The position numbers were made by a program, and so were the translations under genes. A DNA stretch of 64,000 nucleotides from Piscinibacter sp943370595 (GTDB lineage: Bacteria > Pseudomonadota > Gammaproteobacteria > Burkholderiales > Burkholderiaceae_C). The notes under the pieces are model-generated. The model ran no database searches. It had not been told where the DNA came from and worked only from the letters and a program-made list of their open reading frames with translations. Below, piece after piece: positions 55,001 to 63,407 of this stretch (the stretch's first letter is position 1; each line of letters begins with the position of its first letter). The stretch lies in assembly GCA_943370595.1 (NCBI GenBank), contig CALRRO020000009.1, positions 1 to 64,000 of the forward strand, read 5' to 3'.

Positions 55001-55145
55001 CGACCGCGCCATTGGCCGTGCGCGTGATCAGCGGTCCGGGTTCATGAACCGCCAGCAGCACCGCGTCGTCGACGACCTCGGCCTCGGTCCGGATGCACTC
55101 GGCGATGTTCTGTGGACTGGGCCAGAAGTCACTGAGTGAAGTCAT
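52074..55145 (-). CDS. dpdH: DpdH, large P-loop ATPase
   Basis: The 1023-residue protein has an N-terminal AAA-like ATPase domain with Walker A GESGVGKS (77-84; VAITGESGVGKSHLVRWLH). A likely Walker B is LVLLIEDFAALAG, with further motifs around ADLDPPESYTPDGSRR. A long Pro-rich linker (QPVSPPPPPPPPPPAPELE) joins it to a helical C-terminal half. DpdH is the large ATPase of the Dpd restriction set. The ATG at 55145 overlaps the dpdG stop. A longer in-frame extension is not needed. Confidence 0.75.
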   Translation of the reverse strand: MTSLSDFWPSPQNIAECIRTEAEVVDDAVLLAVHEPGPLITRTANGAVERPSTEANLLASLMRDASDGSAVLVAITGESGVGKSHLVRWLHAQLQRHPRRDQLVIVLVPKTASLRQVVERILQPLQGEAYAKLLAELSQTVDHLRPGHAAAMLCTALSLVLEQKFTEGMASLKSTDREDRELRERLALTRVLRDLIREPEVFDRWFRTPLERIVRQTIEGGSEQQTGEQRRFVPADLDPPESYTPDGSRRTVQAALQQLTRNDGASRPLAAEILQEALDPALRDVFQFSRALGQRTIEEIVDGIRQQLLKDGKELVLLIEDFAALAGIQQPLLNLMIAESDHGGVRVRAPIRTALAVTDGFLPSRQTILTRAKREWLIPNTAATPQAIIDRMVLLAGRYLNAARWGAKALREQFEVNPAGEIEGWVKPFPTELSDDDLHRLSAFGDSPQGYPLFPLSALAIESIARRELSPGGELRLNPRAFIDTVLRQTLSHRSLYESRAFPPANFKGAAPNATVQIALKARGMPQEQLERLAPVLDYWAGNPGNLSDAPRAAKGVFEAFDLPWPFDTPLDIEKDPAKGGGKGSGKAPVPQPVSPPPPPPPPPPAPELEYLNAWSKGSIDQRYARRVRNLLAEALKDRIDWTVHRLKSRSIEAAHLWLPFASVGNPSNEPKFVVAAEARPLDPVLLAGLAALERWSDNKKSWDYTNADADYPIAQQLLDRIEAQAIAWHTTSAEQQAGVALKLLQRQALLLRLSRAVEPRTPPLSDYYAGLPQPPWEPDAADTQPAAVIARAIIRAEAARATVSAIVAKSLGCFQGDGDTVQAIDLRRTKSAWRQPLPEAGTMLISMQLGDFKTAADEMFNASRVEGLLKRYSAATTHVLPTIRERLSDWEGAGPATQLLEQLQQAQKAGLFALIASGSFEQSKRAVETLSSEEARQLIRQALAFKEPDPQSSIETRLLAWSALNMRQLVAVSDALALLDRVLPDLDRAANSQLSTLGGADIGAMLTGLQTDLEAITKEFGQ

Positions 55146-56041
55146 TGCGCCCCCCTGCGCGGTCGTTTGACCCAGGTGTAGCGATGGCTCGTCTGCGGTC
55201 CATCCCTGCCCGTCAGGAGGATGCTGCTGCCCACATCCGCGCGAGAACTGAAGTGCAGGGTCTGGTTGACCATCAGGCAATGCAGGGCCCGTGACAACGA
55301 AGTCGACAATTGGGTGGCCTGCAAAGGCGGCAGTGCGTTGTCCCGCAACTTATCCAACACGGCCTGGCGATAGCGGCCTCCGTCAATCACAGGCAAGGCT
55401 TGGGCGAGTTTTTCGATCAGGTCTCTGGCGGGCATCTCCTCGCCAGGGCCGATGCAGTCCGGCAGAACTTCCGAGATGGCCAGTGTCGGATCAATGTCGA
55501 TCGCTTTGGGGTGACGGACGAATCCGAGAAAGTACCCCCAAGACCTCAGCCCAACGACGCGTTCTCCGTTCTGCATCAGGGTCAGGCCTGTCCCGTGGAT
55601 GTGGTCATTCGCAAGTGAAAACAGGTTCTCTGCGCCCTGTCGGTAGACATCCAAGGCCATCAGCCAAGCCAATGATCGTGTTAGATCGGCCGCTCGGGCC
55701 TCTTCGCGTGCCCACAGGTCCCCATTGTTCGCCTCAGACAGCGCAACATGGCGAGCCTCTATCCGCACCGCCCGAACAGTGTCGGCCTCGCTCTTCATGT
55801 CGGTGGGAGGGGGTCGGTGAAGGGACAGTCCCTTCGTGTCGGGATCCTCCTTGAACAGGCCCAGGTCGGTCCAACGATTCAGAGTGGTTCTGGCGATTCG
55901 CGCATCCTTGACCACCGACTCCGGTGCAATAGCCTCGATCAACTCCTTAGCGGTCATCGGCGCGCGTGCCTTGGCGATCGCCGCGTAGAGCACGACCAGT
56001 ATGTTGGGCAGACCGTCGCTGGTAAGGTTAAGCAGGCTCAT
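55142..56041 (-). CDS. dpdG: DpdG-like protein
   Basis: The 299-residue protein has an N-terminal HTH-like region (PMTAKELIEAIAPESVVKDA, RTTLNRWTDLGLF) and a helical body with LTRSLAWLMALDVYRQGAEN. No catalytic motif is seen. Its place between dpdF and dpdH and size fit DpdG. A DNA-binding adaptor role is inferred. The ATG overlaps the dpdF stop by four bases. Confidence 0.62.
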   Translation of the reverse strand: MSLLNLTSDGLPNILVVLYAAIAKARAPMTAKELIEAIAPESVVKDARIARTTLNRWTDLGLFKEDPDTKGLSLHRPPPTDMKSEADTVRAVRIEARHVALSEANNGDLWAREEARAADLTRSLAWLMALDVYRQGAENLFSLANDHIHGTGLTLMQNGERVVGLRSWGYFLGFVRHPKAIDIDPTLAISEVLPDCIGPGEEMPARDLIEKLAQALPVIDGGRYRQAVLDKLRDNALPPLQATQLSTSLSRALHCLMVNQTLHFSSRADVGSSILLTGRDGPQTSHRYTWVKRPRRGAQ

Positions 56042-58599
56042 GGATTCAGGATCTGCAGGAAGTCCCTGACGGTCGTGTAGGGCGTGGTGTCTATCAGTCG
56101 GCGCATCGGGTGATGGGGATGGGGCAAGTCTGCCGGAATCACCAGGATCTCCAGTTGGGCGGGCGACAGCTTCAGGTGATTCCAGAGTTCAGCGGTGTCA
56201 TTCTGGGTCCAGATCAGGATACGCACTTCGCCGTCACCGGAGATCAGATGACGCAAGGCCTCCGGTGGGAGCGTGTCGAAGAAGGTCCGAAGCCTCTGTT
56301 CCGTGGGGATATGCTGCTTGACCAGGGGTGCGCTTGTCGCGGCGAAGTCAGGGTCCCATGCGACGGTATGGCAAGCCACCAGAGGCGCCACTATCGCGAG
56401 CAGTTGGGAGCAGCTCTGCGTGAAGTCCTTGTCTCGCGGTGCGGCGATCACCAGCAGGTTGCCCATGGCTCGCATCTGAGTCATCCGATCCAGGGCGACC
56501 AGCGAACGAGGAGCGAACACCGGCAGGCGTGCAGCAACAGGCGCTGCATAGTGAACGGTCTCGCGACGGTTCTCCCAATGGAAGGCACATCCACCGCAGC
56601 ATCTCGTGACCGGTACCCACGGATCTCCATGGACCGAGTACATCTGGTTGAGGGCCACGGAGATCTCCAGGCGACCCGTGGCCACATCTCGCATGGCATT
56701 CAGGCCCCGCAGCGACGCCCGTCGGACTTCGTCACGCGCACGTGCCATCGCTCTGGCAAAAACGCCGGGATGCCGATGGCCATCGTTCAGGATCCGCACC
56801 GCCGCACGGGTGGCATCGCTGAAGTTCAGCGGGGTCTCGTCCTCGATCGCCTGGCTGGATTGCATCGCCACCAGCTCGATGAGTTGGGCTCGGGCCATGA
56901 GTGTCAGGGCGCGAACACTCCAATCCACGCTAGCTTCTGACTTGACCTGAAGATGGGACGGCAGTTGCGTCAGATCGACCCAATACACCTCCGGGATCTT
57001 GAGGTGAGGTTGGGCTGCATCGACCATGCTGCTCCAGCGCTCGAAGGCTTTCTCATCGCCGATCAGCTTGGGCAATGCCAGACTGCTGGCCTGCTCTTCG
57101 TCGCTGGGGGTGTGAAGCAGCAGCGCAGCCCCTGCCCTACCGTCTCGGCCCGCCCGCCCGACCTCCTGGTAGTACCGATCGAGAGACTCCGGCAAGGTGG
57201 CATGGATGACGGTCCGAACGTCACTCTTGTCCACGCCCAGGCCAAACGCCGACGTGGCCACCATGCCGTCGAGTTCGTTCGATCCCCAAGCCTCCAGGAG
57301 CCGCTTGCGTTCATCGGGAGGTGTGGCGCCCGTGAACTTGCTCAGCCGCTTTAAGCCCGCCTGGCGCAGTCGTTGCAGCCAGGCGTCGGCTTCGTCGGGA
57401 CGTGTGACATACAAGATGAAGGGCCTTGGGGCCAGTACCACGGCCTCGAGCACCCGATCAACCCGATCCAGATCAGCACAAGGCACGCTTGCATAGCGGA
57501 TCTCCGGGCGTAAGTGCACCGCAGAGACCACATGGACTTGGTGCACAGGGCCGAACAACTGTCGCAGGTCCCTGAGCGTGGTGTCAGTGAGCGTGGCCGA
57601 AGCCAGAACGACGCGGATGCCGTTGTGACTGGCACGGGATCGCAGCATGCGGACCAATGCGGGGAGCAACTGGAACGCCGGTCGGAATCCATTGCCCCAA
57701 CCAATGACCAGATGGGCTTCGTCAATGAAGACCCGATACAGGCGGGCTTCCGATGCGGCCTGCTCCAGGCCCTCTCGCAGGCTGCCGACAGCGAACTCGG
57801 GGGAGGCGAAGAGGATCGGCTGCGTGCCTTGCCGAATCGCCTGGTGGACCTGGCTCCGCTCCTCCTTGGTCAGACCGCCATGAAACGCCAGTGGCGGGAA
57901 CTCCCGGTAGGGAAACCGCTGCCGAAGCAATTCCCTCATCCGCGCAGCCTGATCCATCGCCAGTGCGACCGTCGGCACGATGGCCAGCGTCATCTGACCC
58001 TCCTGCTCGATCAATGGGGGCAAATGCGCCAGCAAGCTCTTGCCACTGCCCGTCGGCAGATTGGCAATGAGCGTGTGCCCTTCAGGCAGGTGCAGCAAGG
58101 CACGCACGGCTTCTCGCTGTCCTTGTCCTGTGTAGTTGGGCAGGCCCATGGACTCAAAAAGCACGGGATCGGCGGCGACCTCGTGTCGAGGGCGGGACTG
58201 GATGGCCTGAAAGACGTCGTCAAACAGGTCGGCCTGCGTGCCCAGGAAACTCAGACGAGGCCATCGCGGCTGCACATTGAGCGAGGCGGGGCCGGGCAGT
58301 ACCTCGAACTGAGCATGCCGCCACTGTTCTGTGGTGGGCCATCCGACGCTGAGGGGCACTCGCAGCCAAGGCGCCTGGCCATCCTGTGGCGCAACACGCA
58401 GCAGCACATGCCGAATCAGGGCGATGCAGTCGGTCCCGGAAACCGAGGCCGGGTGCCGACCCAGCGCCAGGAGCACCTGTCTCAGTCGCTCAAGGAGCGG
58501 GTCCCTCGCGGGAAGGGTCGGCACCGAGAGTGCAGGCCACTGGCTGCACACGTTCATCAGTGCGGCGACGTCGAAGTCACCACCGTGCGCTGAGTTCAT
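56038..58599 (-). CDS. dpdF: DpdF, RecQ-like DEAD/DEAH helicase
   Basis: The 853-residue protein is a RecQ-like SF2 helicase. Walker A is LPTGSGKS (181-188), and the DEAH box (293-296) is followed by LVIGWGNGFRP as in RecQ. ASATLTD is motif III, SAFGLGVDKSDVRTVIH and YYQEVGRAGRDGRAG are motifs V and VI. A cysteine cluster RCCGGCAF lies at about two-thirds of the length. In Dpd systems this helicase acts in restriction. The ATG overlaps the dpdE stop by four bases. Confidence 0.88.
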   Translation of the reverse strand: MNSAHGGDFDVAALMNVCSQWPALSVPTLPARDPLLERLRQVLLALGRHPASVSGTDCIALIRHVLLRVAPQDGQAPWLRVPLSVGWPTTEQWRHAQFEVLPGPASLNVQPRWPRLSFLGTQADLFDDVFQAIQSRPRHEVAADPVLFESMGLPNYTGQGQREAVRALLHLPEGHTLIANLPTGSGKSLLAHLPPLIEQEGQMTLAIVPTVALAMDQAARMRELLRQRFPYREFPPLAFHGGLTKEERSQVHQAIRQGTQPILFASPEFAVGSLREGLEQAASEARLYRVFIDEAHLVIGWGNGFRPAFQLLPALVRMLRSRASHNGIRVVLASATLTDTTLRDLRQLFGPVHQVHVVSAVHLRPEIRYASVPCADLDRVDRVLEAVVLAPRPFILYVTRPDEADAWLQRLRQAGLKRLSKFTGATPPDERKRLLEAWGSNELDGMVATSAFGLGVDKSDVRTVIHATLPESLDRYYQEVGRAGRDGRAGAALLLHTPSDEEQASSLALPKLIGDEKAFERWSSMVDAAQPHLKIPEVYWVDLTQLPSHLQVKSEASVDWSVRALTLMARAQLIELVAMQSSQAIEDETPLNFSDATRAAVRILNDGHRHPGVFARAMARARDEVRRASLRGLNAMRDVATGRLEISVALNQMYSVHGDPWVPVTRCCGGCAFHWENRRETVHYAAPVAARLPVFAPRSLVALDRMTQMRAMGNLLVIAAPRDKDFTQSCSQLLAIVAPLVACHTVAWDPDFAATSAPLVKQHIPTEQRLRTFFDTLPPEALRHLISGDGEVRILIWTQNDTAELWNHLKLSPAQLEILVIPADLPHPHHPMRRLIDTTPYTTVRDFLQILNP

Positions 58600-61500
58600 T
58601 GGACGAACGGTGCGCTCGCCGACGCGAAAATGGCGCCAGCGACGTCTGTGCGTACAGAGGGCACCCGAATCGCATCGCTCAGGCGTGCGAACAACACTTC
58701 TTCATCGTCCAGGTCGCGCTGTTCCACGACCTGGGCCACACCCGTGAGCCGTGTCAGCCGAGACTCGATCTGTGCAACGCGCGTCGCGTGCTGATTCCTC
58801 AAAGAGGCCAGGCCTCGGGCGCGTTGCTGGTGAACGAGATCGTGGCCGTTGATGTAGGCCAGAGCGCTGGCAGCGGCGTTCTGGCAGTGGCGCCTCCACT
58901 CTAGCAACCAGGGCACCGAGTCGATTTGCATCTGTAAGGTCTGCCACCGCCGGGGATTGAGGTTGAAGTCACGACCGTGCATGTGATCCGAATTGCGATA
59001 GTCCTCCAACAGAACATCCGGGGGCTGCAATGTGGCGCCATCCGCCGCACTAACCCACACGGTGTAGAACTGGGGCGCAAAATGCTGTTCCGCTCTGCGC
59101 TTCAGGGCACGTGCGGCGTCATCCTCGAACTCTGTGAGGTTAGGCTCAACGACAAAGTCAAAGCGAAACCAAAGATCACACCCGCTCGCGTCGCGCGCTT
59201 CGAAAGTGGGCCGATAGCGCCACATTGCAAATGCCCGTCCGCGGTCGTCAGACTGACAGAACGTCGTCAATGACTCCACCAGCGGATCGCCGTATCGGAG
59301 CGATCGGAGTCCTCTTGATTGCCCTTGCTTGGACATCACGGTGTGACGGCTGTAGGCGTAGGGATAAGTGAGGGGCGATCTCGCCGTGCTGTGTCGTGAC
59401 TCGGTATCAATGGTTCCAAGGAATTGACTGACAAAGTCCGGCAGAGACAACAGAGTCTGGCGGCTGTTGTCGCGGGTGTAGTTAAGACGGAAAACCCGCT
59501 CGCCTTCAGGCAGGTTTCCCGTCCAAGCTTCCGGGCGACTATGGAACAGCAGCGCATTGAAGGCGAAGCCGTCAAAAGCGGATCTCCAGTCCCGCCACTG
59601 GCTATCGACGTCTTCAAGGTGTTCAAATTCTTCGCTCTGGGGATCACCCATCGCATCGAGGCTGTCTTGCTGGTCGATGCGGCGCCGCTCCCGCGCGGCC
59701 CAGCCCGAGGAACCCGCCAACTGGTCCCGCCACCGCAGCAATCCGCCCACGCCTTCGTTGCACCAGTCTTGAACAGCGGTTTTGAGAGTACCTTCGACCA
59801 GGTACTGGAGGCTGGCAATCGAAACGTTGAAGACCTGCAGGCCTTCCGCCAGACACTCGACCCAAGCCACTTCTGCGGCATCGTCCCTGCATACCGGAGC
59901 CAGAGATCGGATCGCATTGCCTACGCCAAACCGATCTAGGCGTCCAAGGCGTTGCTCGATTCGATTGGGAGCGGGCGGAAGGTCGTAGTGGAAGGCCACT
60001 TTGTGGCCACCATGCAAATTGAGGCCCTCCTCGGCTCGGGCATCACAGACCAGTACGCGGCATCGATCAGGTTCGCTGAGAAACCGTCGCCAAGCCTCAC
60101 CCTCGTATTCCTCATCGGTGTCGGTTTCGTTGGAGGCGCAGTCGTGCCTCAGAACTTCCACGGTCTCGCTCAGCGCAGCGCTGAGGGAGGCGGCGAGGCG
60201 ATCCGCTGTGCCGGACTCGTCGCAGAACACCACCACTTGAACGCCAGGCGTCGACAGGCAGTCGCGAATGGCCGCGTGGGTGACCTGATCTCGTTCTCCG
60301 GCTTCGTCGGCGCGACGCCTAAGCTCGTCGGCCTGTTGCGCCAGATCCCGAGCGCGCGTGTCGTAGATGCCCAGGGTCACGAGCGTCTCTTCAAGCGATT
60401 CTGAACTCCCTGCATGCACGGCGCTCGAGAAGAGAGCTTGAGCTGCAACTGGCGATTCGTTCGCATTCAGCAGATAGACACGCAAGTCGTCGATCACCCG
60501 GTGGCGCTCGAATTGCCAGCGGCTGGCGTAGCCCAGCGTCTGAAGTCCCTTTCGCTGCGGCGTGGCCCAAGGAACCGCCTTGCGTCGGTTGCGGAGAACT
60601 CGCCGGTGCAACTTGTAGGTCTCCGATAGATGCGCACGAAGATCGCCCAATGCAGCTAAAAAGTGCTCGTCATCCTCTTCTGGCAACGACTGCACAATGG
60701 GCCGTAGGGCGTCAACGCGCTTCATGAGAGTCGAGTCGTCGCCGAAGGTGTCACGCAATCGGTCGAGGTCGTCCTCCATCGCCAACACGTTCTCAGGTTG
60801 AAGCGACGCTGCAATCTCTGCCACCAACTGCCTTGATTGCACGCGCCGCTCGAACCCCGCCAAGTCGTCGAGCGGAAAGACGATAGGGTCGAGAAGATGG
60901 AGGATCCGCAAGAAACCCTCTGTGTCTGCGAGCACCGGTGTGCCGGACAGTAGAAACAGCCGAGGCACCGATGGCGCGCGCCTGCGCAGCAGTTCGTACA
61001 GTGGGTGAGCGCTGTCGGCGGACTTTCGAGACAGGTGATGAGCTTCGTCGATGACGACCATTCCAGCCATCTGTATTCGCTCGTTGACACCGCTCAAGTC
61101 ATCGTTGGAAACGATCCAAACGTGGTCGTCGAGCCAGTCACGCAGTCCGAAGCGCTGGATGAGTTCGTGGCGCCACTGCGTCACCAGCGACGGTGGCACG
61201 ATCAGCAGAACCTGCGCGTCGGCGACGTCCAGGGTGTACTGGCGAATCAGCAGGCCAGCCTCGATGGTCTTGCCCAAACCCACCTCGTCAGCCAGCAAGT
61301 AGCGCTGAACGGGGTCCTGCAGTACCTTTCGCACAACGTTGAACTGGTAGTCAGCCAGTTGGACCGACGAAGACAGCAGTGCGCCGATTCCGCGGCAAGC
61401 GGCCCTTTGCGTAGTTACAGCGCGCACGAACTTTGATCGAGCGGCTGCGAAGAGAGGGGTTTCTGTGACGTGGCGGATCAGAAATTCGGTCGGGTTGGCA

Positions 61501-61856
61501 ATAGGTTTGCGCCAACGCACCTGCAGTTCTTCTCGGGGCACGTTGGCGACCACCCTATTCGGGAACGCCACCAAGCACGTCGGGCCATCGCCGTCGGCGA
61601 TTCGACCCACCTGCCAGCGACCGGTGTCCTCATCGCGGCGGAAGACACGGGTTTGTTCCGGCAACGAAACGACTCGTACCTCTGCAACGGAGACGTTGAT
61701 CTGGAGTGCCGACTCGTCGCCTGGCACGTCGAAGTAGGCCACCGTTGCACTTCGGCCCGACAGCTCAACGATTTTTCCGATCCCTAAGCCACGTGCCGCC
61801 TGTGCTCCGACAACGACAAACGCACCTAGGGCGACCTTTTCGCCGGTGGTGACCAA
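58596..61856 (-). CDS. dpdE: DpdE, SNF2-type helicase/translocase
   Basis: The 1086-residue protein is an SNF2-family ATPase. Walker A is ADEVGLGKT (189-197), the DEAH box lies at 270-273 (VVIDEAHHLSRK), LLSGTPVLADTEGF is motif III, and RCRVLVCDARAEEGLNLHGG and RIEQRLGRLDRFG are motifs V and VI. The N-terminal region (GIGKIVELSGRSATVAYFD) resembles a small beta-barrel. The TTG at 61856 has a strong AGGGAGGGA site five bases upstream and is chosen over a distant ATG at 62030, whose extension is Arg/Gly-rich and without homology. It is the first gene of the eight-gene operon. Confidence 0.83.
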   Translation of the reverse strand: MVTTGEKVALGAFVVVGAQAARGLGIGKIVELSGRSATVAYFDVPGDESALQINVSVAEVRVVSLPEQTRVFRRDEDTGRWQVGRIADGDGPTCLVAFPNRVVANVPREELQVRWRKPIANPTEFLIRHVTETPLFAAARSKFVRAVTTQRAACRGIGALLSSSVQLADYQFNVVRKVLQDPVQRYLLADEVGLGKTIEAGLLIRQYTLDVADAQVLLIVPPSLVTQWRHELIQRFGLRDWLDDHVWIVSNDDLSGVNERIQMAGMVVIDEAHHLSRKSADSAHPLYELLRRRAPSVPRLFLLSGTPVLADTEGFLRILHLLDPIVFPLDDLAGFERRVQSRQLVAEIAASLQPENVLAMEDDLDRLRDTFGDDSTLMKRVDALRPIVQSLPEEDDEHFLAALGDLRAHLSETYKLHRRVLRNRRKAVPWATPQRKGLQTLGYASRWQFERHRVIDDLRVYLLNANESPVAAQALFSSAVHAGSSESLEETLVTLGIYDTRARDLAQQADELRRRADEAGERDQVTHAAIRDCLSTPGVQVVVFCDESGTADRLAASLSAALSETVEVLRHDCASNETDTDEEYEGEAWRRFLSEPDRCRVLVCDARAEEGLNLHGGHKVAFHYDLPPAPNRIEQRLGRLDRFGVGNAIRSLAPVCRDDAAEVAWVECLAEGLQVFNVSIASLQYLVEGTLKTAVQDWCNEGVGGLLRWRDQLAGSSGWAARERRRIDQQDSLDAMGDPQSEEFEHLEDVDSQWRDWRSAFDGFAFNALLFHSRPEAWTGNLPEGERVFRLNYTRDNSRQTLLSLPDFVSQFLGTIDTESRHSTARSPLTYPYAYSRHTVMSKQGQSRGLRSLRYGDPLVESLTTFCQSDDRGRAFAMWRYRPTFEARDASGCDLWFRFDFVVEPNLTEFEDDAARALKRRAEQHFAPQFYTVWVSAADGATLQPPDVLLEDYRNSDHMHGRDFNLNPRRWQTLQMQIDSVPWLLEWRRHCQNAAASALAYINGHDLVHQQRARGLASLRNQHATRVAQIESRLTRLTGVAQVVEQRDLDDEEVLFARLSDAIRVPSVRTDVAGAIFASASAPFVQ

Positions 61857-62085
61857 GGCGTCCCTCCCTCCCCCTACATCGCTGCGGGAAATGTATCTGA
61901 CAGAGTCTAGACGGTTCTTGGAGCGCTCCCGGCGACGCCGCACAACTATCCGACCAACCCCGAAACCCCCCTCGCAAACGCGCCATTCCGCGGCGCCGCG
62001 GCAGCGGCCGGCTCCTACCCTTTCGGTCACGCGCTCGACAGAGCACGGCCTTCAGATCCTGAAGCCACCGAACGAGGACCGCGCC
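61857..62085. other. Divergent gap between dpdE and the ICE backbone
   Basis: The 229 bases hold the minus-strand promoter of the dpdE operon and the return from island to ICE DNA. The AT-richer part at 61885-61925 (TAGACTCTGTCAGATACATT on the minus strand) is the likely promoter zone. No direct repeat matching the left end of the island was found. Confidence 0.45.
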
Positions 62086-62601
62086 ATGTACTCTGCATTG
62101 CCCGCTGCCCGCTGCGACGTCGCCACCCAGTCTGGCCAGGCCGGCTCCGGCACCCACGACAGCGAACACCCGGAGACCATCGAGACCCGGCTCTGGCTCG
62201 AGGAGCACGACTGGCTGTTCACGGTACTGCGCAGCGAGGGCAACGTGTCGCCGACCTTCCGCTTTCCGGACCTCATCAGCGCCTGCGTGTCGCTGGTCTT
62301 CCTGCACGATGACGCGCCAGCTCGGATCTTCGACTTCCTGGGCACGCAGTTGGTGCTGCGCACGCCGCTGACGCCCAGGCGCCGCGAGTCGATGTGGCGC
62401 CCGCAGTACGAACTGCTACTGGCCGTGCAGCGCTCGCCGGCCAACCGGCACCCCAACCCCAAGTTCCAGCTCGACCAGCTGACCACGGCCTGCGTGGCCC
62501 TGTGCCGCCAGCACGAGGGCGCCGACACGCTGGTGCTGCGCCAGGCCCGGCTGAACATGGCCGACCGAGCCGCGCGCGGGCGCCCGTCCCGCCACGGATG
62601 A
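62086..62601 (+). CDS. Hypothetical ICE protein
   Basis: The 171-residue soluble protein is unassigned. It has TRLWLEEHDWLFTVLRSEGN near the middle and DLISACVSLVFLHDDAPARI; a second similar stretch, WRPQYELLLAVQRS with LTTACVALCRQH, suggests two copies of one helical unit. The ATG at 62086 has AACGAGGA upstream. It resumes ICE backbone after the Dpd island and is probably co-transcribed with the lytic transglycosylase gene 212 bases downstream. Confidence 0.68.
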   Translation: MYSALPAARCDVATQSGQAGSGTHDSEHPETIETRLWLEEHDWLFTVLRSEGNVSPTFRFPDLISACVSLVFLHDDAPARIFDFLGTQLVLRTPLTPRRRESMWRPQYELLLAVQRSPANRHPNPKFQLDQLTTACVALCRQHEGADTLVLRQARLNMADRAARGRPSRHG

Positions 62602-62813
62602 GGCGAGAGGTGACGACGCGGTGGTGCAGGGGTTTCGTCCCAGACGCGCCGCAGCTCACCTCCCCGTAAACCCGTTCAATACCCGCTCCACACCCGCTTC
62701 CGACCCTGACCGCTTCGCCGGTCCTCACCCGTCGCTCGACGCCCTGCAGTCGGCTAGGCCTGGCCGACTGGAACGGCGTCGCCCTGTCCCCCAAAGACGT
62801 CACGGGTCGATCC

Positions 62814-63407
62814 ATGCAGGTGCCGCTGTTGTTCCCCGCGCGAAGGTCGTTGACCAGGCCGATGCCCGGACCCTGGCTGCTGGCAGCGCTCGCCACCGGC
62901 TGGGCGCCGTTGCAGGCCCAGGCCTGCTGGGATCAGGCGGCGCAGCGCTACGGGCTGTCGCCCCACCTGCTGGTCGCGGTGGCGCGTGTCGAGTCCAACC
63001 TCGACCCGCGCGCCGTGAACCGATCGCATCTGCAGCGCACGGGCTCCTACGACATCGGGCTCATGCAGATCAACAGCTCCCACCTTCCGACGCTGGCGCG
63101 GCATGGCATCAGCGAGGCGCAGCTCTACGACCCTTGCACGAACATCCACGTCGGCGCGTGGCTGCTGGCCGACGCATTCGCTCGGCACGGTGCCTCCTGG
63201 AACGCGGTCGGCGCCTACAACGCCGCCTGCAGCCAGCTCAAGGGCGAGGCCTGCACGGCGGCGCGGGCCACCTACGCCTGGAAGGTCTACCGCCGGCTGC
63301 CTTCCGCCAGTGGCGAGGCTTCCCGTCCCGTCGCGGCGACGTCGCAGCGGCCTGTGCAGGCAGCGCGACCGGCGCCCATCCTCCTGGCTGCGAGGGTGGC
63401 GCCATGA
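62814..63407 (+). CDS. VirB1-like lytic transglycosylase
   Basis: The 197-residue protein has an N-terminal signal sequence (about 1-36, ending LQAQA) and an SLT domain. It has VARVESNLDP with the catalytic Glu, YDIGLMQINSSHLPTLARHG and VGAYNAACS, the three SLT blocks. It would open the peptidoglycan in the periplasm for the conjugation channel. The Ala/Pro-rich C-terminus may be a linker. Its stop overlaps the next gene (ATGA), which encodes an OmpA-like lipoprotein. Confidence 0.88.
   Translation: MQVPLLFPARRSLTRPMPGPWLLAALATGWAPLQAQACWDQAAQRYGLSPHLLVAVARVESNLDPRAVNRSHLQRTGSYDIGLMQINSSHLPTLARHGISEAQLYDPCTNIHVGAWLLADAFARHGASWNAVGAYNAACSQLKGEACTAARATYAWKVYRRLPSASGEASRPVAATSQRPVQAARPAPILLAARVAP

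Noticed and set aside
61857..62030. N-terminal extension of DpdE to an ATG at 62030
   Set aside because: The extra residues are Arg/Gly-rich, and a TTG with an excellent ribosome site lies at 61856 at the start of the conserved part.
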